The translations under genes were made by a program, and so were the position numbers. From assembly GCA_907165275.2 (NCBI GenBank), contig OU015654.1:10557501-10621500 (forward strand): 64,000 bases of DNA. Reading direction: 5' to 3'. The stretch is from Zygaena filipendulae (taxonomy: Eukaryota; Arthropoda; Insecta; Lepidoptera; Zygaenidae). Under the pieces are notes generated by a model. It was given only the letters and a program-made list of their open reading frames with translations. It was not told the origin of the DNA and ran no database searches. Positions 57,440 to 64,000 of this stretch are shown piece by piece; the stretch's first letter is position 1, and each line of letters begins with the position of its first letter.

Positions 57440-58459
57440 TCACAACATTGAGTTCAATAACTTCATTTTAGTATGAACACCTTTGCAGCCATCGTGAGAT
57501 ACATTAAAATTCTTGAGCACACTGTTAATGTCTTTTTTCTGCACTTTATTACCAAACTCTCTCTCTATACATTTGATGAGATGATCTTCAGTCAATTTAT
57601 TAAATTTAATAAAATATTTCAAAGTTTTTAAATTTTTAAATTGGTGCTTTAATTTATTTTCAAACGCTTCATCACAGTTCTTCAGTAAGTCACCTGTTAT
57701 GATATCACAGTTATATATCAATATTATTGTTATATTCTTTTTTAAATATTCATTTCTCATAACTATTTCCAGTATAAGATTTTCTATACCAACATCATTT
57801 ATATGAAGATCGTCAACAAAAAATATTGATGTTTTGCACATAGTTGCTCCAAATAAAATCTCATTGGGAATTCTGTATGCAAAACTTGGCATTGTATAAT
57901 GATACACATTACAATTTTCTTTTATATTATCCATGATCAGAGATGCAGTGTATGTCTTGCCTACACCAGTACCGCCATAGAGAAATAAAAGTTTACTACC
58001 TGTTTCAAAGTTCATATTTTCAACAATCATTTCTATGGCATTATTTTGTCCGTACACATTGTTTTTTAATGTTTTTTTCAAATTTTTAATGTCCATTACT
58101 TCAAAGCATTTAAAATGAAAAATATTGTATACAAAAATTGATACAATAACAAGTATAACCGGGATCATTTTCTTAACATGAACAAGGTAAACACTTTGTT
58201 TTTTACTCCTGAATTTTATGTGGCATTTCCTTACATTGTCACTGCTGTTCAAATTCTCGATTTGTTGTGGCGGCGGAGATGCAACTGGCGGTTGAGTTGG
58301 AATTAAAAAAGGCACTACATTGTCCTTGGCAAGATAAAATTCACCATCCTCATCTTCAATATATGTAGGGGGCTCATTGAAAGATACATCAACGCTCATT
58401 GCAGAGTTTCCACTTAAATCTATGTCCATAGGCTCATAACTCCTATTGTGATAATCCAT
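57440..58459 (-). CDS. Torsin-family AAA+ ATPase, divergent, single-exon
   Basis: Torsins are AAA+ ATPases of the ER and nuclear-envelope lumen that need a membrane cofactor to hydrolyse ATP. In the 339 aa: an acidic, proline-containing N-terminal region (1-96), one membrane segment (about 99-114, VILVIVSIFVYNIF), then an AAA+ domain opening KNLKKTLKNNVYGQNNAIEM as torsins do. Walker A is GGTGVGKT (162-169), Walker B SIFFVDDLH (211-219), sensor 1 near Asn250, and DGCKGVHTK (323-331) matches the torsin sensor-II GCK signature. With K/R-rich sequence before the segment, a type II anchor with a lumenal ATPase is likely. Oddities: a long N-terminal tail instead of a signal peptide, Thr rather than the Asn common in torsin Walker A, and no introns. 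The minus-strand start context is AAAAATGG. ClpB or origin-recognition ATPases are less likely because of the GCK motif. Confidence 0.85.
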   Translation of the reverse strand: MDYHNRSYEPMDIDLSGNSAMSVDVSFNEPPTYIEDEDGEFYLAKDNVVPFLIPTQPPVASPPPQQIENLNSSDNVRKCHIKFRSKKQSVYLVHVKKMIPVILVIVSIFVYNIFHFKCFEVMDIKNLKKTLKNNVYGQNNAIEMIVENMNFETGSKLLFLYGGTGVGKTYTASLIMDNIKENCNVYHYTMPSFAYRIPNEILFGATMCKTSIFFVDDLHINDVGIENLILEIVMRNEYLKKNITIILIYNCDIITGDLLKNCDEAFENKLKHQFKNLKTLKYFIKFNKLTEDHLIKCIEREFGNKVQKKDINSVLKNFNVSHDGCKGVHTKMKLLNSML

Positions 58460-58597
58460 TTTTATAATTAAAGATATTTTCCTTTGTATAGGTAGTTACG
58501 TACTCTTCAGCAGCCGCTAAAAACTAACCAAACAAAAAAACTAACCAAACAAAATGAAAATTCAATAACAAAGAGAAGCTGGATCACATCTCACAAG
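58460..58597 (-). promoter_or_regulatory. Upstream region of the torsin-like gene
   Basis: On the minus strand, TTTGTTTGGTTAGTTTTT occurs twice in tandem just upstream of GCGGCTGCTGAAGAGTACGT and the ATG. No TATA box is clear. TTTTTAG before GCGGC could be a 3' splice site, but no upstream exon is visible. Confidence 0.35.
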
Positions 58598-58707
58598 CAG
58601 AGAGAAGGTAATCACCACGGTTCTCAGTAATATAAGTTACTCTATGGTAATCACTGTAATCACTACTGCTTAAATAAAACGTAATGATTACCTTCTCTCT
58701 GCTGCTG
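58598..58707. mobile_element. Putative 110-bp hAT-type MITE
   Basis: Inverted ends CAGAGAGAAGGTAATCA and TGATTACCTTCTCTCTG (the right one followed by CTGCTG), with CTCACAAG as an 8-bp target duplication. Short inverted ends starting CAG and 8-bp duplications are hAT characteristics. The superfamily call is an inference. Confidence 0.6.
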
Positions 58708-59044
58708 CTCACAAGTGCAAAATTCAAATTAAAAATAATTTGAAATTACGAAGCAACGACTATATCCAGAGAGAAGGTAATCACTACGATCAGAGAGAAG
58801 GTAATCACTACGATGACTATATTAATCTACCCACAAATTAACTAGACGTGTCTACGTCTCTGACCTACCGTCTCTGTCTACCGTAGTGATTACCTTCTCT
58901 CTGTCTACAACATTAAAAAGTACTCGTAGACACTGAGCAAATAATCACTATGCTCGTAGATACCTACTCTTTGCTCGACACTGCGACTGCGACCGTGTGA
59001 TTACCTTCTCTCTGACTGCGACCAGAGAGAAGGTAATCACTACG
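58598..59044. repeat. Cluster of an 18-22 nt motif in both orientations
   Basis: CAGAGAGAAGGTAATCAC (usually followed by TACG) occurs forward at 58598, 58767, 58791 and 59023, and reversed at 58682-58701, 58882-58903 and 58994-59014. Degenerate GGTAATCACT pieces lie near 58646. The first forward and first reversed copies bound a 110-bp segment flanked by CTCACAAG (58590-58597 and 58708-58715). The 58766-58814 pair is flanked by GACTATAT. The 8-bp duplications and CAG start suggest hAT-type ends. Confidence 0.85.
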
Positions 59045-59167
59045 TGACTGCGACTGCTACAGCTCTACACTGTCATTTTTTTACTAATTTACCCCAATGG
59101 TGAAGGCAAAGGAAGCTAAGTCAATACAGTCAATTCAGTGGTTTTTTTCTTCTTCTGAAGTTATTTA

Positions 59168-59200
59168 CATCGAAATGCATTGGTGAGATGCATTTCGATG
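59168..59200. repeat. Hairpin with 13-bp arms
   Basis: CATCGAAATGCAT and ATGCATTTCGATG surround the loop TGGTGAG. Confidence 0.9.
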
Positions 59201-59253
59201 CTTTACCGGAACTTTTGACGGCAACTCTTCACAGTTGAACCTTAATAGGACGC

Positions 59254-61992
59254 TCTGTGGGCGGTGTGAAGTTGGCCCCCCAATGTCAAAAAAAAAATAA
59301 AATAAAGTGAGTTCTAGTGGCCCCCCACATAGTTCCGGAGTTCTTTATACTTTTTGGAAATAGTTCTGTTGTTTACATAGACCAAAAATGGTTTTGAAAT
59401 AATGGGGGGCCAACTTCCCGATTTTCATATTTTACGGCCTTATACCGCGAAAAGTATTAGTCAAATCGAAAAATGTTATAGAGATAATGTGTAGAACTCT
59501 TTGGGGGGCCAACGGAACTCTTACAAAAAAATCGATTTTTGAATATTTTATTTTTTTTCAAAATAATTAATTATATTCATCTGAACCTAGCGTCTTTCCT
59601 ATCGGTTATATCGAAATAAGTTATAGGAAAAACTTATAGAACTCTTTGAGGGGCACCTAGAAATCTAAGAAAAAAATTCATTTTCCGGAAACTAGATGAA
59701 AATTGAGAAAAACTTTTTTTTTATACACAAGTTTTTAAAAAAATGGCATGAGTTCTAGTTGCCCCCCACATAGTTCTGAACATCTATATACATTTTAGAA
59801 ATAGTTCTGTTGTTTACATAGACCAAAAATGGTTTTGAAATAATTTCCCGATTTTCATATTTTACGGCCTTATACCGCGAAAAGTATTAGTCAAATCGAA
59901 AAATGTTATAGGGATAATGTGTAGAACTCTTTGGGGGGCCAACGGAACTCTAACAAAAAAATCGATTTTTGAATATTTTATTTTTTTCCAAAATAACTAA
60001 TTATTTTTATCTGAACCTAGCGTCTTTCTTATCGGTTATATCGAAATAAGTTATAAGAAAAACTTGTAGAACTCTTTGAGGGGCACCTAGAAATCTAAGA
60101 AAAAATTTCATTTTCCGGAAACTAGATGAAAATTGAGAAAAACTTTTTTTTTATACACAAGTTTTTAAAAAAATGGCATGAGTTCTAGTTGCCCCCCACA
60201 TAGTTCTGAACATCTATATACATTTTGGAAATAGTTCTGTTGTTTACATAGCCCAAAAATGGTTTTGAAATAATTTCCCAATTTTTTTACGGCCTTGTAC
60301 CGCGAAAAGTATTAGTCGAATCGAAAAATGTTATAGGGATAATGTGTAGAACTCTTTGGGGGGCCAACGGAACTCTAACAAAAAAATCGATATTTGAATA
60401 TTTATTTTTTTCCAAAATAACTAATTATTTTCATCTGAACCTAGCGTCTTTCTTATCGGTTATATCGAAATAAGTTAAAGGAAAAACTTGTAGAACTCTT
60501 TGAGGGGCACCTAGAAATCTAAGAAAAAATCACATTTTCCGGAAACTCGATGAAAATTGAGAAAAACTTTTTTTTTATACACAAGTTTTTAAAAAAATGG
60601 CATGAGTTCTGGTTGCCCCCCACATAGTTCTGAACATCTATAGACATTTTGGAAATAGTTCTGTTGTTTACATAGCCCAGAAATGGTTTTGAAATAATTT
60701 CCCAATTTTTTTACGGCCTTGTACCGCGAAAAGTATTAGTCAAATCGAAAAATGTTATAGGAATAATGTGTAGAACTCTTTGGGGGGCCAACGGAACTCT
60801 AACAAAAAAATCGATTTTTGAATATTTATTTTTTTCCAAAATAACTAATTATTTTCATCTGAACCCAGCGTTTTTCTTATCGGTTATATCGAAATAAGTT
60901 AAAGGAAAAACTTGTAGAACTCTTTGAGGGGCACCTAGAAATCTAAGAAAAAATTTCATTTTCCGGAAACTAGATGAAAATTGAGAAAAACTTTTTTTTT
61001 ATACACAAGTTTTTAAAAAAATGGCATGAGTTCTAGTTGCCCCCCACATAGTTCTGAACATCTATATACATTTTGGAAATAGTTCTGTTGTTTACATAGC
61101 CCAAAAATGGTTTTGAAATAATTTCCCAATTTTTTTACGGCCTTGTACCGCGAAAAGTATTAGTCGAATCGAAAAATGTTATAGGGATAATGTGTAGAAC
61201 TCTTTGGGGGGCCAACGGAACTCTAACAAAAAAATCGATATTTGAATATTTTTTTCCAAAATAACTAATTATTTTCATCTGAACCTAGCGTCTTTCTTAT
61301 CGGTTATATCGAAATAAGTTAAAGGAAAAACTTGTAGAACTCTTTGAGGGGCACCTAGAAATCTAAGAAAAAAATTCATGTTCCGGAAAATAGATGAAAA
61401 TTGAGAAAAACTTTTTTTTTATACACAAGTATTTAAAAAAATGGCATGAGTTCTAGTTGCCCCCCACATAGTTCTGAACATCTATATACATTTTGGAAAT
61501 AGTTCTGTTGTTTACATAGCCCAAAAATGGTTTTGAAATAATTTCCCAATTTTTTTACGGCCTTGTACCGCGAAAAGTATTAGTCAAATCGAAAAATGTT
61601 ATAGGGATAATGTGTAGAACTCTTTGGGGGGCCAACGGAACTCTAACAAAAAAATCGATTTTTGAATATTTATTTTTTTCCAAAATAACTAATTATTTTC
61701 ATCTGAACCTAGCGTCTTTCTTATCGGTTATATCGAAATAAGTTATAGGAAAAACTTGTATAACTCTTTGAGGGGCACCTAGAAATCTAAGAAAAAAAAC
61801 ACATTTTCCGGAAACTCGATGAAAATTGAGAAAAACTTTTTTTTATACACAAGTTTTAAAAAAAATGGCATGAGTTCTAGTTGCCCCCCATATAGTTCTG
61901 AACATCTATATACATTTTAGAAATAGTTCTGTTATTTACATGGACCAAAAATGGTTTTGAAATAATGGGGGACCAACTTGCCAATTTTCATG
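59254..61992. repeat. Satellite-like tandem array, about 424-bp unit
   Basis: GAGTTCTAG (or GAGTTCTGG) starts each unit at 59309, 59750, 60180, 60604, 61028, 61448 and 61872, giving periods of 441, 430, 424, 424, 420 and 424 bp. Units contain TTGCCCCCCACATAGTTCTG, AGAACTCTTTGGGGGGCCAA and AGAACTCTTTGAGGGGCACC. Block 1 is an inverted relative of block 2, and block 3 a direct relative, so each unit is itself composite. Outer units keep GGGGGGCCAACTT-type sequence that inner ones have lost. No open frame of note exists. Confidence 0.95.

Positions 61993-62042
<50 letters not shown>
61993..62042. repeat. (TAC)n microsatellite
   Basis: About 16 uninterrupted TAC units mark the right edge of the 424-bp array. 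Confidence 0.95.
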
Positions 62043-62353
62043 AATTACTGTTATCGACGTCTGGTTTTTAGTTTTTTTTTTTTTTAGTTTTGCCGTTCTT
62101 ACTGCCTCTGTGCACCCTTGATCACTATGCCTTAAAGATTGTAACTTTTTAATCTATAAATAATGTAATAAAAATGTAATTGATCGCTGTCTGTACATGG
62201 GAGATATACGACAAAAAATATTATTGGGACCTTTATCAACGCAATAGCACTGCATAACAATGATTGTTAGAATTTTATCTTTTTTCATGTGCGTTTGTGC
62301 ACGCTTATCTCAGAAATGGCTTATCTGATTTAGATGAAATTTTCATTATGTAA
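62043..62353. other. Spacer, no feature seen
   Basis: AT-rich sequence between the microsatellite and a Helitron. CTTATCTGATTTAGATGAAA near 62322 resembles Helitron-family 5' sequence. Confidence 0.4.
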
Positions 62354-62525
62354 CTAGCTGTTCCCCGTAGTTTCACCCACGTTAATTTCTGAGATCCCGC
62401 GAAAATTTCGGGATAAAAAGTACCTTTTATCCTTCTCTGTATTCCTGGCAACGTGTATGCAAAATTTCGTAATGATCGGTTTAACCGTTAAGGCGTGAAA
62501 TTATAACAGACAGACAGACGTGAAA
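62354..62525 (-). mobile_element. Helitron, reverse
   Basis: A-CTAGCTGTTCCCCGTAGTTT, TTTCGGGATAAAAAGTACCT, GGCAACGTGTATGCAAAATT and CGTTAAGGCGTGAAATTATA. It stops at AACAGACAGACAGACGTGAA, against the following array. Confidence 0.82.
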
Positions 62526-62529
62526 ATAA

Positions 62530-64000
62530 TATTTTTTTACTTCTTACTGATCGACCATCATCTGCTGGATTTCGGATCGGAGTTCTGGTTTAGTATCCAG
62601 TTCTAAATTGAAGATACCATACTGATGTGTGACAAATGCAGAAGTTCCGTCCTTCACGTGCTAGTGGAACTGTCAAAATAATATTGTTTTACTTTGTCTC
62701 GGCTCTACCATGATCAGATGGGTTTTAAACGGGAGTTCTGGTTTTCAATCCAGTTCTGTATCTAAGTTCTGATATTCGTCTGTGAGATACGAAGGAGTTC
62801 CGAGCTTCACGTGCTGGTGGAACTGTTAAAATTTTTTTTTTAACTTTTTAACTGCTATACCATGATCTGCTGGATTTTGAAACGGAGTTCTGGATTTTTA
62901 TCCAGGTCCTAATTGAAGATGTTATACTGATCTATGAGAAACAAAGGAGTTCTTGCCTTCACGTGCTAGTGGAACTGTTAAAATATATTTCTTTTTACTT
63001 TTTAACTGCTCTACCATGATCTGCTGGATTTTGAAACGGAGTTCTGGATTTTTATCCAGGTCCTAATTGAAGATGTTATACTGATCTATGAGAAACAAAG
63101 GAGATCCCGCCTTCACATGCTAGTGGAACTGTTAAAATATATTTTTTTACTTTTTAACTGCTCTACCATGATCTGCTGGATTTTGAAACGGAGTTTTGGA
63201 TTTTTATCCAGGTCCTAATTGAAGATATTATACTGATCTATGAGAAACAAAGGAGTTCGCGCCTTCACGTGCTAGTGGAAATGTTAAAATATATATTTTT
63301 TTACTTTCTAACTGCTCTACTATAATCTGCTGGATTTCGGATCGGAGTTTTGGTTTAGTATCCAGTTCTAAATTGAAGATGCCATACTGATCTGTGAGAA
63401 ACGCAGAAGTTCCGTCCTTCACGTGCTAGTGGAACTGTCAAAATAATATTGTTTTACTTTGTCTCGGCTCTACTATGATCAGATGGGTTTTAAACGGGAG
63501 TTCTGGTTTTCAATCCAGTTCTGTATCTAAGTTTTGATACTGGTCTGTGAGATACGAAGGAGTTCCGCCCTTCACCTGCTGGTGGAACTGTTAAAATAAT
63601 ATTTTTTTACTTTCTAGCTGCTCTGCCATGATCTGCTGGATTTTGAACCAGATTTCTGGATTCGTATCCAGTTTTAAATTGAAGATGTCATACTTATCTG
63701 TGAGAAACGAAGGATATCCGTCCTTCACGTGCTAGTGGAACTGTTAAAATATTTTTTTTTTTACTTTTTAACTGCTCTACCAAGATCTGCTGGAGTTCGA
63801 AACAGAGTTCTGGATTCGTGTCCAGTTCTAAATTGAAGATATCATAGTGATCTATGAGAAACCAAGGAGTTCCCGCCTTCACGTGCTAGTGGAACTGTTA
63901 AAATAATATTTTTTAACTTTTTCTCGGCTCTACCATGATCAGATGGGTTTTAAACGGGAGTTCTGGTTTTTAATCTAGTTCTGTATCTAAGTTCTGATAC
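62530..64000. repeat. Tandem array, 152-154-bp unit, continues past the window
   Basis: The marker CACGTGCTAGTGGAACTGT (with variants) occurs at 62656, 62808, 62960, 63114, 63266, 63420, 63572, 63726 and 63880, so spacing is 152 or 154 bp. Most units contain the palindrome CACGTG. At least two unit types alternate: one with ATCTGCTGGATTTTGAAACG, another with ATCAGATGGGTTTTAAACGG (near 62700, 63480 and 63935). On the minus strand several units translate to related peptides containing FNLELDT, QQI and VEQL, which gives the two frames at 63228-63422 and 63694-63882. Unit lengths are not multiples of three, so a single long protein is not supported. Confidence 0.95.

Noticed and set aside
57440..58459. 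Identification as a ClpB or replication AAA+ protein
   Set aside because: Single AAA+ domain, membrane anchor and the DGCK sensor-II signature fit torsin better.
58598..59044. CRISPR-like array
   Set aside because: Copies are in both orientations, spacing is irregular, and the genome is eukaryotic.
63228..63882. Two related minus-strand proteins as genes
   Set aside because: They come from successive satellite units whose 152-154-bp lengths break the frame; a conserved gene is unproven.

Overview
The window looks like nuclear DNA of a moth or butterfly (Lepidoptera). It is AT-rich, nearly gene-empty and packed with small non-autonomous transposons. Typical of that order are the many short Helitrons that start with TC, end in a GC hairpin plus CTAG and sit between A and T. 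There are also tRNA-derived SINEs, TA-flanked MITEs and frequent TAGGTA/ACCTAC strings. No bacterial features (operons, Shine-Dalgarno sites, CRISPR) are present.

Layout. 1-18.3 kb: no convincing gene; Helitrons, MITEs, a SINE, fold-back elements, a CA microsatellite and a 174-bp GC-rich palindrome. 18.35-23.30 kb: a complete-ended Ty1/copia LTR retrotransposon (two 238-bp LTRs identical by eye, 5-bp target duplication, copia-type half-tRNA primer site) inserted into an older Helitron; its gag-pol is dead and carries a sixfold 67-bp internal tandem repeat. 23.4-43.5 kb: more Helitrons, a CRE-bearing MITE family, three further SINEs and a 5'-truncated LINE with a 15-bp target duplication. 43.8-44.06 kb: a GC-rich block ending in a strong minus-strand splice donor, probably a non-coding first exon of a gene running leftward.

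49.25-50.79 kb (+): one uninterrupted frame for a full-length CaM kinase II (510 aa: kinase, regulatory, linker, association domains). CaMKII genes are normally split into many exons, so this is an intronless copy, with a probable 3' splice site 95 bp upstream of the ATG. 57.44-58.46 kb (-): one uninterrupted frame for a divergent torsin-type AAA+ ATPase (339 aa) with a membrane anchor, Walker A/B and the torsin GCK sensor-II motif. Just upstream of its ATG lie several copies of an 18-22 nt motif in both orientations, some bounded by 8-bp duplications. 59.25-64 kb: two satellite-like arrays (about 424 bp and 152-154 bp periods), separated by a TAC microsatellite and a Helitron; the second runs off the window.

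The two genes are convergent (CaMKII rightward, torsin-like leftward) and show no obvious functional link. The most unusual items are the motif cluster upstream of the torsin-like gene, the contradiction between identical LTRs and a dead copia interior, the intronless CaMKII with changed hub residues, and the composite satellite units.
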